Assembly: GCA_033557465.1 (NCBI GenBank)
Contig: CM066033.1
Coordinates: 593,804,438 to 593,868,437 of the forward strand
DNA length: 64,000 bases
Direction of reading: 5' to 3'
From: Ichthyophis bannanicus
Lineage: Eukaryota; Chordata; Amphibia; Gymnophiona; Ichthyophiidae
Part shown: positions 44,977-54,696 of the stretch, in pieces
How positions within the stretch are numbered: position 1 is the stretch's first letter
Layout: every line of letters begins with the position of its first letter
Program-made: the position numbers and the translations under genes
The notes under the pieces: generated by a model
Databases searched by the model: none
The model's input: the letters and a program-made list of their open reading frames with translations, nothing else
What the model was told of the DNA's origin: nothing

Positions 44977-45069
44977 TTACCTTTCTTCAGCTTTGACAAT
45001 GAATTCTGGTCAATTCAACACAGGTACATAGAGCTGGGGTGCTAGAAGTCAGTCCCTGTTCAGGCGCCA
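44977..45069 (-). promoter_or_regulatory. Retroelement leader: tRNA-Lys-type primer site and splice-donor-like site
   Basis: At 45052-45069 the minus strand reads TGGCGCCTGAACAGGGAC. This differs by one base from the 18-nt primer-binding site complementary to tRNA-Lys3. About 60 nt downstream in element sense, AAAGGTAAGG (plus strand 44983-44992) looks like a splice donor, a common leader feature of retroviruses. No gag frame was recognised downstream, where an L2 fragment takes over. Confidence 0.7.
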
Positions 45070-45072
45070 ATT

Positions 45073-45400
45073 TGTAGATTTGAAATAAAATTATATCACG
45101 CCATATGTGCTTGAACACGCCACATGTTTGAGCAAGTTCATGAATTAGTCTGAAGCCCTTGAAACTGACAAGTCAGCAGTTTTATTATTTCTTAAATAGC
45201 TTTGCAGTCCCTGGTTAACCCTTTCTTTCCATATCTCCCTTTCTGCCAGTATGTGAGCCAATCCCTACTGACAGAAAGGGACACATTCACTTGTGATGCA
45301 GCAGACAGTTGTGCAGGGTGTGCTATTTTTCCTGACAACACACACTTTTTAATGCAGTGGTAATTCGTACAGTATGCCATGAGTTTACTACATCAGGAGT
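45073..45400 (-). mobile_element. LTR (start unresolved) of a retroelement with tRNA-Lys-type primer site
   Basis: In element sense the LTR ends ...CTACA at 45073, three bases before the primer site. Upstream are an AATAAA-type signal (minus strand, about 45180) and a TATTTAA box near 45195, spaced as in a compact promoter-poly(A) region. The outer LTR boundary could not be fixed; 45400 is a guess. Confidence 0.5.
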
Positions 45401-45835
45401 AAAAATATTTTTAGCGTGTATATTAGATTGTTGTGCTTTGCAAAGCACGAGCGAATTCTAACACACTGTGTTCTGCACCTACCTGCATGAGGGGAATAAT
45501 ACATGAGTTTTGCCATTTAATGTGTCTTAAACTGTAAGGTACATTCATGCATTATTTGCCTTTAAGGTATGTTTTGGCAGCATAATGCAAGCAAGTGTCC
45601 AGCTGATGTGCGTCTGGTGTTGCTTTTGTTATAGGAGGATATTTTTGATTTTGTGTTCTCCTTTTGCTTGATTATTTGAACTGTTCTTTTCCCTAAATAC
45701 TGAGGATTTTACAGGGAAAAAAGAGGACCCTGGTCTATCTTTTCGGCACAGGTCACTAATCAGACAGCATGCAAATATTTCTGCTGCTGCTGAGTTATTG
45801 TTTGTCGCCACCTCTGCTCCTCCCTGGAACGTTCG
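45401..45835. other. Stretch without recognised gene
   Basis: May contain the U3 region of the LTR to the left. No coding signal seen. Confidence 0.3.
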
Positions 45836-45841
45836 CAACAC

Positions 45842-46005
45842 GCCCCAATGCTAAGCGGTTAGCATCGGGGCGTGAAAGGGAGATAATCATGGATATTCAG
45901 CAGCATTAATCATGTTAGTGCCGTTGAATATCCCTCTCAGCGGCAGTTACATGGTTTACAGGGCCGTAAACCGTGTAACTGCCCTTGGAATATCGGGCCC
46001 CACAT
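45842..46005. repeat. Hairpin-rich DNA-transposon-like repeat
   Basis: Two strong inverted repeats: 45842-45873 (CGCCCCAATGCTAA, loop GCGG, complementary arm with one mismatch) and about 45953-45990 (CAGTTACATGGTTTAC, loop AGGGCC, matching arm with one mismatch). It ends in AATATCGGGCCCC, like related repeats at 2525 and 43345. No protein. Confidence 0.5.
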
Positions 46006-46009
46006 GTCC

Positions 46010-46698
46010 TGCAGAAGGAAAGATTATATATGGAATCAGACAGGCCCCAACAGAGTATCATAAAAAGAATGGAGTACAGTAAATATGTTACACAATCAGT
46101 TTCATTATGCTGAAGTACTTTTAAGGTTACGGTAAAATATAAGACTCAGACATGCTAACTTGATCATAATATCCCATTGGTAGCAGAGGTAAGATTTAGG
46201 CATTATTTTAGATTCACAGTTGATGTTTTGTTCTCATGTGCACATAAAACATGAAACTATTTCTTAAAATTGAAAATGGTGAAGGTTTAAAAAGATAGTT
46301 TAGAGGCTGAGTTATGAAAGCACGCTATTCGAGTAGTGCAAGGGTGCTGAGTATTTTTGGCACTGAGCTACAAAGTAGCACAGGGCCCCGCACTAAAATC
46401 CTGTGCTACCCAGGCAGTGCTTATCTGGGTAGCTCTTGGGCGTGGTGTGGGTGTTCCTGCCACCGTGCCACTGGCATGAGCCTTGAAAGCTCATGTTGCT
46501 GGTGCTTGGTGTGGAGCAATGGGTCATGATAGTTGCTCCCTGCTCTGGCACTATCACAGTGAGCTTTGCTAAATTCAAGGGGAGGACTGTCTCCATCCCC
46601 CTGCATCTACTGCAATGCTCCATGCTAGTTATGCAGCCCAAACATGCGCTACTAGCTTGTGGCTTAGTAAACTGGTCCTTCAGTCAAGAATGTTTACA
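46010..46698. other. Unclassified stretch with short hairpins
   Basis: A GTAGCACAGG / CCTGTGCTAC inverted pair lies at about 46374-46410. The region is probably related in kind to the hairpin-rich repeat at 45842. No protein family recognised. Confidence 0.3.
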
Positions 46699-46700
46699 TA

Positions 46701-48031
46701 CGAGGTGTGGCAAAAAAGAAATGAAACTGTGGAAGCCTCGCCCATGACTCAATGCCAATTGGCTAACCGCTTATGTCACTGTGTTGTGCAACATCTCGCC
46801 ACTATTCTGCTATAATATTTTTCACCTCTCTTCACTCTGTTTTTCTTGTTCAAGTTTTTTTTAGCACACTGCTCCATCGCTTTGTCATGCAACTGGAGGT
46901 GGCAGAAATATGGAGCAAAGAATCAACTTGAAATTTCTGGTTAAGTTGGAGAAGGGCCCAAATGAGTGTCTCATACTTCTCCAAAAGGCTTATGGAGAAG
47001 ATGCAATGTCAAGGCCGTGAGTCTTCAAGTGGCACAAACGCTTCAAGACTGGCCGCAAGGAGGTGGAGGATGAGCCCAAGTCAGGACGGCCTTCCATGAC
47101 AAAAAACGGCTGAGAACATTGACAAAGTGAACCAGCTGGTGTGAAGTGATCTCAGATTGATGGTGCAGATGATAGCTGACGAACTCAGCCTGAACAGGGA
47201 GTCAGTGTGGACCATCTTGGTGCAGGAGCTGGGGATGCAGAAGGTCTGCGCCAAGATGGTGCCCAAACCTTTTTTGGACGACCAGAAGGAGCACCGGGTC
47301 AATGTTTGTCGAGACTTGCTAGAGAAGATCAGAGAAGATCCAGAGTTTGTTGGCTGAGTCACCACCAGAGAAGAGACTTGGGTCTTCCAGTATGACCCTG
47401 AAAGCAAGAAACAGAGCCTGCAGTGGAAGACTCGACTATCACCCAGACCCAAGAAGGCGTGCATGTCCAAATCAAGGATCAAGGTCATGCTGTTTGCATT
47501 CTTCGATCAGAAGGGAGTGGTCCATCATGAGTTTGTGCCTGAGGGTTAGACAGTCAACCAGCACTTCTACCAGCAGGTCGTCAATCGCCTCCATGACTGG
47601 GTTCGGCACAGCAGGTTGGCTTTGTGGCGAGACAAGCCATGGCTGCTCCACCATGACAACACGCCTGCACACACTGTGCTCAGTGTGAGGCAGTTCTTGG
47701 CCAAAAAACAGATCACAGCTCTCGACCACCTTCCTTATGCCCCAGATCTTGCATCGTGTGACTTCTGGCTCTTCCCCAGGCTGAAGACTGTGCTGAAAGG
47801 AACTCATTTTGCCTCTGTAGAAGAGATCAAGGCCACTGTGATTAGGGAGCTGAGGGACCTCAAGTGGGAGGACTTTACCAAGTGCTTCCGTACGTGGCAG
47901 AAGCGAGTGCAGAAATGCATTAAGTCGGGGGGGGGGGGGGATTACTTTGAAGGGGACAATGCATATTTTCTCTGTAGTTTTTATAATAAAACATTTATGG
48001 GACAGTCTCATTTCTTTTTTGTCACACCTCA
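46701..48031 (+). mobile_element. Mariner transposon, complete ends, dead transposase
   Basis: TA dinucleotides flank it (46699-46700 and 48032-48033). Terminal inverted repeats of about 30 bp start CGAGGTGTGGCAAAAAAG on the left and, reverse-complemented, TGAGGTGTGACAAAAAAG on the right. At 1331 bp it has the normal length for mariner. A second copy of the left end lies at 39287-39411. TA target duplication is the rule for Tc1/mariner. Confidence 0.93.
46911..47950 (+). pseudogene. Mariner transposase, disrupted
   Basis: The frame starts MEQRINLKFLVKL and has the helix-turn-helix half (FKWHKRFKTGRKEVEDEPKSGRP). The catalytic region shows EETWVFQYDPESK, where mariner usually has a D in GDETW, then LLHHDNTPAHT and LPYAPDLASCDFW, carrying the second and third aspartates. 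In-frame stops occur near 47020, 47140, 47355 and 47548. A G run at 47929-47939 disrupts the C-terminus. Transposase cuts and pastes the element; this copy cannot encode it. Confidence 0.9.
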
Positions 48032-48033
48032 TA

Positions 48034-48105
48034 AAGCTGTTAAAGAATTAGTCTTACCACATTTAGATTATTGTAATGCTATTTATCTTAGCCCTCACTT
48101 GGTTT
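48034..48105 (+). pseudogene. Short L2-like RT fragment
   Basis: Reads VKELVLPHLDYCNAIYL, a conserved block of L2/CR1-type RT C-terminal regions. Too short to classify further. Confidence 0.55.
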
Positions 48106-48174
48106 GCAGCTAGTCATGCTGTGAAGGCTTGTGTGCATCAGTGATGCCCAAAGCTCAGCAATCGGTAGCTTAAG

Positions 48175-49884
48175 TACTAGCAGGTTTCCCAAGATGGACA
48201 GGTCTCAGCTGAGGTGCCAGACCAAGACAAACCACCCATCTGGGAAGCAGCAGAATGGGACGGTGTTGGCAGTGGAAGATCACATTTCTGTGAGAACAGC
48301 AACACCACTAGAATTACCTACATGGAAGAAAGGCCTGGCAATCTATCTTTGTATCTTGCCACAAAAACCCAATGGATAGTCACAAAACAAATTGCACTTT
48401 AGTGCTGGAAGATGAGATCCCCAGGTTGGAAGGCACTCAACTGGCTACTGGGGAGGAGCTGAAGACTTTTCAGAGTAAAGCCAGCATTTATGATGTGGTT
48501 GGATCAAAGCCCTCATGGCATCTGATGTAGCTGCACATGAAATGAGAGTCAGAAGCTGCAAAGATGTCTTGCATATTGGGACATGGAACATACAAAGCAT
48601 GAATCAAGGGAAGTTGAAGGTAGTCAAGAATGAAATGGAATGTGTACAATTTGATCTGTTGGGTGTCTGCGAACTTAAATGGATTGGCATCGGGCACTTT
48701 GCATCTGATGATCACATGGTCTACTATGCTGGAAATGAAAGACAAAGAAGAAATGGTGTCACATTTATAATCAAGAAGAAACTTGAAAGTACTGTAATGA
48801 AATACAATGCAATCAGTGAATGCTTAATTTCTATTTGTTTATGAGAAATGCCCATCAACACAACTGTATTTCAGGCGTATGCCCCAATAACAATTGCAGA
48901 AGAGGGTGAAGTTGATGAGTTCTATGAATAAGTACAAACTGAAATTGACAAAACATGCAAACAGGATATCCTGAAGGTCATGGGTGACTGGAACACAAAA
49001 GTTGGCAACAAAGTGGTTGAAAAATATGGACTTGGCAGCAGAAATGAAGCTGGAGAAACACTGATAGAATTCTGTAAGACCAATGATTTATTCATCTCAA
49101 ACACCTTCTTCCAGCAATACAAGCAGCGACTGCACACGTGGACTTCACCCAATGGATTGTACAAAAATCAAATTGACTACATTTGTGGAAGTCAATGATG
49201 GAAAAGCTCTATAACATCAACAAAGACAAAACCTGGAGCTGACTATGATCACCAACTACTAGTATGAAAACTCATGCCAAAGTTGTAAAACAACAAGACA
49301 ATCATGAATGTAGCAAAATCTGACCTTGAGAATATACCATCAGAATTTAAAGACCGCCTGCAAAATCAATTTGTTGCTTTAGATACAAATGACAGAGCTC
49401 CAGAAGAGTTATGGGATAACATCAAGAAGGCGGTGTTGAAAGAAGGAGAGACGTCTCTACAAAAGGTGAAAAAGCAAAAATGGCCAAAATGGATGACTGA
49501 AGAAACTCTGAAAATTGCTCAGAAACATGGACAAGCTAAAGTGAGAGGAGAAAGAGGCAATTGCAGAACTCAGGATTTCCAACGTGAAACAAGATGAGAC
49601 AAGGAATACTACAACAAAATATAATCAGAAACTATTAGAGGAAGAACAAGATCGGCTTTCCTAAAGCTACAAGAGTTAAAGAAAAAATTCCAGCCTCAAA
49701 TTGGAATGCTACAAGATGCTCAAGGATCCATGTTGAATGATGCTGAGAAGATCAAGAAAAGGAGGAAAGAATATACAGAGTCATTATACCATAAAGATCA
49801 GATGGTCCAACAGCTTTTTAACCTGCACTTTATGATCAGGAATCATTGGTGATGAAAGAAGAAGTCAAAGCAACATTGAAAGCC
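48175..49884 (+). pseudogene. RTE LINE, 5' UTR, endonuclease and linker
   Basis: The 5' UTR (48175-48520) matches the reverse of 600-905. The endonuclease follows with HIGTWNIQSMNQGK, LLGVCELKWIGIGHF, YYAGNERQRRNGV, VFQAYAPIT, VMGDWNTKVG at about 48980 and, at its end, NQIDYICGSQ and ADYDHQLL. The linker continues through 49310-49600 and 49860. Stops at 48842 and 49196 and frame changes break it. At 49885-49898 the ORF is interrupted by a Penelope-like insertion and resumes at 51072. Confidence 0.85.
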
Positions 49885-49898
49885 TTAACAATGAACAA

Positions 49899-51071
49899 TT
49901 TTTGTTGGAACGCACACCAGGAAGGTAGGAGAAAACCTATCCCCTTCTTGTAGTGTGATGTTCCCTTTTTTTCTTTTTATAAAATGTAGGGACACCATCC
50001 TAATATAGGATCGAGGGACCCATAACCCTCAATACCAACCAAAAAGAAAGGTGTATGAAACTCAGTACTTATCTATAATTGTCCTTTCTGCCTCGTGCTT
50101 CAGCGGTCCAAAAGGATCCAAAGATGTTGGGGAAACATCGAGAAATATGAAAAAACGACTTCAGGAACATCGATCCCACCTTAATCGAAATGTCATGACA
50201 GCGCCTCTAGTATCTCACTGTCAAGAATATAATCATACGTTTCAGGATTTTCAATGGCGGATAATTGATTATATCCCACCGTTTTTTAGAGGGGGAGATA
50301 GACAAGCTCGTCTGACCCTCCGGGAGCAGTTTTGGATCCACACTTTGAATTCAGTCGAACCTTTTGGTTTGAATCAAACTGTTGAATGGTGGTCACTGAT
50401 AGAGTTTATTCAGAAGCCTCTTTACCTCTTTGCCTATTGGATATCGACTGATCATGTGATTTTTCCCCTGTTTTTTTAAACTTCCGTTTCAAGGGGGGAA
50501 GACATAACGCAATTTGTTTTGAGAAAGAGCCGAGAAATCCAGTGGCTCGAAACCAAGCAACGTTGGGTTATACTACCAGATTTATTTGCGTGTGATAACG
50601 ATGAATTTGTCATTGGGACAATGTTTTGAAGAAACCTTTGGAGAATGCGGACATTTGCCATGGTGTTGGGATATTTACAATCATCTATATCTTCCTATTT
50701 TATGCCTCGGATATAATACAGCTACCTACATCTAGCTCGGAGAACTTTTGATGTAGCGCGACATATGCTGGTTGCCGGTCTTTGTTCCTTTTGGACCGCT
50801 GAAGCACGAGGCAGAAAGGACAATTATAGATAAGTACTGAGTTTCATACACCTTTCTTTTCGGTTGGTATTGAGGGTTATGGGTCCCTCGATCCTATATT
50901 AGGGTGGTGTCCCTACATTTTATAAAAAGAAAAAAGGGAACATCACACTACAAGAAGGGGATAGGTTTTCTCCTACCTTCCTGGTGTGCGTTCCAACAAA
51001 AATGTGCTAAATTCTTTTTCTCTATTTATAATGGTTTAACTTATGGGAAATTGATAGGTTTTAAGGTTTGG
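49899..51071 (+). mobile_element. Penelope-like element with 217-bp inverted arms
   Basis: A 1173-bp insertion flanked by a 14-bp duplication TTAACAATGAACAA (49885-49898 and 51072-51085). Arms at 49899-50115 and 50786-51002 are reverse complements, both 217 bp and nearly identical. A 69-bp extension follows the right arm before the duplication. The core encodes only a GIY-YIG endonuclease segment. Penelope-like elements are known for GIY-YIG domains and for direct or inverted long terminal repeats. Excising it restores the host RTE frame, which proves the boundaries. Confidence 0.85.
50126..50479 (+). pseudogene. Penelope-like GIY-YIG endonuclease segment
   Basis: The frame includes VGETSRNMKKRLQEHRSHL, PLVSHCQEYNHTFQDFQWRIIDYIP, RGGDRQARLTLREQFWIHTLN and PFGLNQT. 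The G-E-T-x-R block with the following Arg, and the REQFWI...GLN end, are typical of the GIY-YIG endonuclease at the C-terminus of Penelope-like reverse transcriptases. The first tyrosines of the motif lie in or before the left arm and are not clear. No reverse transcriptase is present, so the copy is 5'-truncated and non-autonomous. Confidence 0.8.
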
Positions 51072-51577
51072 TTAACAATGAACAAAGCACTGGGCATTGA
51101 TGGCATTTTCACTGAAGTATTACAGCAATCGGATGAAGCTGTTACTATACTTACAAGACTCTGCCAGGAAATTTGGAAGACAAATTCATGGCCAATTGAC
51201 TGGAAAAGATCTGTGTTTATATCAATACTGAAGAAAGGTGACCTGACTGACTGTGAAAATTATCACACAATCACTCTGATTCCACATGTCAGCAAGATTC
51301 TACTCAAGATCATTCAGCAGACACTACAACCATATCTGGAACGAGAACTGCCTGAAGTGCAAGTAGGGTTCAGAAAAGGGCGAGGAATGAGAGACACCAT
51401 CGCCGATGTGAGCTGGATCCTTGAAAAGACAAAAGAATACCAAAAGGATATCCATATGTGTTTTATTGACTACAACAAGACTTTTGACTGTGTAAACCAT
51501 GGGTCACATCAAGAAGCATGGACCACATTAAGAAGCATGAGTATACCAGAACACCTGATAGTTCTCTTGTGCAACCT
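51072..51577 (+). pseudogene. RTE LINE, first part of reverse transcriptase
   Basis: NKALGIDGIFTEVLQ, LTRLCQEIWKTNSWPIDWKRSVFISILKKGD, CENYHTITLIPHVSKILLKII, EVQVGFRKGRGMRDTI and CFIDYNKTFDCVNH are consecutive RT blocks. The frame breaks at 51577, where a SINE is inserted. Confidence 0.88.
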
Positions 51578-51853
51578 AGGAGTGGCCTAGTGGTTGGGGC
51601 AAGGTACTTCAGGCCAGAAGGTCAGGGGTTCAAATCCCACTAGAGGACAGCAACCTTGGGCCAGAAGGATTGAGGTTTCTAGTCCCACAGGTGCTCCTTG
51701 TGGTCTTGGGCAAGCCACTTAACCCTCCATGTTCCCTGTAATATAGTTATCTCCAAGTTATAATGCCCTATTCAATGTAATTTCAGTTTGTTCAAAGTAA
51801 ACCAGAATAGTGCAGTTTATAAGAGAATGTAAATTAATAATAAATAAATAAAT
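51578..51853 (+). mobile_element. tRNA-derived SINE inserted in RTE
   Basis: Head with GAGTGGCCTAGTGGTTGG (box A-like) and GGTCAGGGGTTCAAATCCC (box B), body GGGCAAGCCACTTAACCC, and tail ending AATAAATAAATAAAT. A short duplication AACCT flanks it (51573-51577 and 51854-51858). Same subfamily as 26170-26457. Confidence 0.85.
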
Positions 51854-52156
51854 AACCTTTACATTGATCAAGAAGCAACAGTTCAAATGGAACTAGGAGA
51901 AACAGAATGGTTTAAAATCAGCAAAGGTGTATGAGAAGGCTGCATACTTTCCCCCTACCTGTTTAATTTATTTGCAGAACAAATCATCAGAGAAGCAGGA
52001 TTGTATGAAGACAACTAAGCTGTGAAGATTGTTGGAAGACTCATCAACAGTGTTCGCTATACTGATGATATTACTGGCTGAAAATGAAGATGATCTGAAA
52101 CATTTTCTTATATATAGTCTTAAAATGGGTCTGCACCTTAATGTAAAGAAGACAAA
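51854..52156 (+). pseudogene. RTE LINE, RT continuation
   Basis: Reads YIDQEATVQMELGETEWFKISKGV, GCILSPYLFNLFAEQIIREAGL, then a degraded RYTDDI-like active-site box (about 52055-52075) and LKMGLHLNVKKTK. It ends in the left copy of a 43-bp direct repeat. Confidence 0.82.
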
Positions 52157-53045
52157 AATCCTCCCCAACAAAAAATAAATCTGTTGGCCCAGCAGTCCCG
52201 AACCTCCCACCCCCTTCCAGTACCTAAATAAATGAGCGTGAGTGCTGCCTATGTGCTCCTGCTCTTGCCCTACCATCTTGAAAAATGGCAGTGCCTGGCC
52301 CCGCGTGAGGTAGGACTGCCATATAAAGTAGAATATGCCTTATATGGCAGTCAGACCCTGCTCGGTGCATTCCAGGATGTAGCACATGGGGCCAGGCACT
52401 GCCATTTTTCAAGCTGATGAGGCAAAAGCATTCCTGCACTTTTCTAAAGACAATGGGAGAGGGGTGGGTGTTTTGCGGCCACTGGGCCACTAGGGTTATT
52501 TTTGGTTGGATGGAGGGTGGGGGGTTCGGGGTCGCTGTGCCACTAGGTATGTTTTAAGTTGGGTGGGGGTGGGAGGTTCGATGCTGCTGGGCCACCAGAT
52601 TTAATTTTAATGGGATAGGGGGTTTCAGGGCCATTGGGCCACCAGGGATTCACTTTCTCCTGACAGTATTTTGATGGCATTGGGGGCTTTTCCTGATGCA
52701 TGGATCATCTGAGGGGAGTTTGACATTTTCCCCCAGATGATCCAGGTATCAGAGAAAGCTCCCGATGCCATCGCAATATTGTTGGGGCTCATATGCAAAT
52801 TGGCCATGTGATGCCCGTTTCTCTGCAAGAGTATGCCAAACTTGTGCCAACTTCTTGTGCACATGTGTTTGGCTTGCTCTCCTAGTTTAACACTGCCATT
52901 TTGCACAAAGTTTAATGCGTGGCTCATTTGTATATGACTCCTTTCTGCATGCTGGTGCTGAAGTCACGTGCTATCAGTGCGCTGCAAATAGGCATAAAAA
53001 ATTCGATAGAGTGCGACTTCAGCACTGGTTTTCTGCATTGGCCAG
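52157..53045. other. 889-bp unclassified segment between 43-bp direct repeats
   Basis: It interrupts the RTE and is flanked by 52114-52156 and 53046-53088, which match at 41 of 43 positions and both encode the same RTE residues. Inside are AAAATGGCAGTGCCTGG and its inverse CAGGCACTGCCATTTTTCA (52282-52302 and 52392-52412), giving a hairpin-like pair. A tandem repeat follows at 52475-52652. No coding, no poly(A) and no clear terminal inverted repeat. Its nature is unknown. Confidence 0.6.
52475..52652 (+). repeat. Tandem repeat of about 50 bp, 3-4 copies
   Basis: Each unit carries a variant of CTGGGCCACCAGGG followed by T-rich then GGGTGGGGG sequence. Copies are diverged and vary in length. 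Confidence 0.6.
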
Positions 53046-53168
53046 ATAGTCTTAAAATGGGCCTGCACCTTAATGTAAAGGAGACAAAGAGTCTGACAGC
53101 TGAAGAAATTGAAATAATGGATAACTTTAACCTACTTAGATCAATAATCAAAGAAATTACAAGAAGTC
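53046..53168 (+). pseudogene. RTE LINE, RT C-terminal piece
   Basis: Reads SLKMGLHLNVKETKSLTAEEIEIMDNFN then IIKEITRS. It ends in the left copy of the L1 target duplication (53150-53168). Confidence 0.8.
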
Positions 53169-53298
53169 GGGGCGGAGCCTGGATCCGAGCAGGATGGACG
53201 CGTAGAGCTGTTGCTCCAGAGGGGCCTGCCGATAATCCTTGACAAATGCCATTGTTTGGAGGTTGGAACGAACGTAAAAGGATTGGTAACATCGAGGG

Positions 53299-54125
53299 AT
53301 GTCGGGACCCAAGCCGACGAGGTTAGATTTTCCTTCCTCGCAAAGCAGCGGTACGAAACGCTCGAAAACTGAGCCCCCTTCGCCGCAGAAAATGGCGGCG
53401 GGCCGAGATCCGGAGGCCATGCAAGAACTGCTAATGGAGGTGCGGGCAATAAGAGAAATGGTCAAGGCAAATGGGGAGGCGCTGACAGTAGTGAAGGATG
53501 ATGTGGCCGCACTGCGTTCTGGTCTGGAGGCACTTACCCTGAGGCAGAATTCGATGGAGACTACGCTTGCTGTGCACGAGGAGAGGTTGAAAGTGGTGGA
53601 TAAGCAGAGCAAACAAATAAGAGCACTTCAGAGGGATTTGGAAGATGGTAACAACTGGGCTCGGAGGAACAACGTGCGCATACTTGGAGTCCCAGAAGGA
53701 GCTGAGGGAAGGGACATGTTTGCGTTTTTGAACAAGCTGATACCCTCAGTGTTGAAGATAACATTTGAGCTCCCATTTGAGATGCCTTCGCAAGCTCAGC
53801 TTAATGTTAAATGGCCGAGGCCAATTATCCTGAAGGTGCTTCGATTCCAGCAGGTGGTTCAAATTATGGATGCAGCCCGCACTCGCGCTCCAGTGGACTT
53901 CGAGGGCCACAGATTGTCCTTCTTTCCAGATTTTGCTAAAAGTACTGTGGACAGATGAAAGAGGTTTTTGATGCTGCGGCCTTGACTGCAGCAGTTGCAG
54001 GCCCGATTTGGGCTGATGTATCCTGCCAAGATGAGGGTCACGCTACATAATCAAACGAGGACGTTTGAGGATCCTGAGGCCTTGGGCGCGTATCTGGAGG
54101 AGAAGGAAGCGTCTCAGATGCGCTG
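53299..54125 (+). pseudogene. L1 ORF1 protein, disrupted
   Basis: Starts MSGPKPTRLDF. The coiled coil is at about 35-110 and the RRM start at ARRNNVRILGVPEGAEG. A short deletion occurs where the intact copy has an ERAHR-type segment (about 53780). The C-terminal domain shows FEGHRLSFFPDF. A TGA at 53956 ends the open frame; the rest (LQARFGLMYPAKMRVTLHNQT) continues past further stops to about 54125. Confidence 0.9.
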
Positions 54126-54696
54126 AAACAGCCTAAGAGGACATTGTCTGTGTTGTCTGTGGAGCTGTTTAAACTGGGAAATTTAAGATGTGGAGATGTG
54201 AGAGGCGTATGGTTGTATGCTGCTGTGTTGCCTTTGTTTGTCTCCCTCAGTATGGGCTAGTGTTTATGGTGTGAGCCCTGTAACAAGGGACTACAGGCGT
54301 AATATCAGAAAAAGGTTTGGGTTGTATGTGAGAGGAGTAGTGGGGGGGAAGGGGGCATGTAGTAATAATAATAATAAGTGCTGCAGTGTTAAGGGGGGGT
54401 TGGGGTATGGGCGTTGTCACTGTTCCCCGAGTAGGAAGGCCCCTCTGCCTCTGTCCTGCTCGTTGTGGGATCACCCTTTGAGTTTAGTAGTTTAGCTTTC
54501 CCTCCAGGGTTCTCTGAGTTCGCAGAAGAGTTTACATATGTTTCAGCAGTATTAGTCAGGAGTATGGATAACAGTGTGGTCAAGAGGATTTCCCTTTGTA
54601 GTCAAGAGAAAAATGCATTGTCTGAGCTAATTGGAAGGCAATTGCTTTATGGGGTCAGAGCCTTGCGCTTGCAAGTTTGTAGGGTAGGTTGTAGAC

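Noticed and set aside
49899..50125. Foldback DNA transposon
   Set aside because: A GIY-YIG segment, a 14-bp duplication and a one-sided extension fit a Penelope-like element better.
51578..51853. tRNA gene
   Set aside because: Same reasoning: SINE head with an AATAAAT tail and nearly identical copy at 26170-26457.
52475..52652. CRISPR array
   Set aside because: Units are diverged, of unequal length and without distinct spacers; the sequence is eukaryotic.
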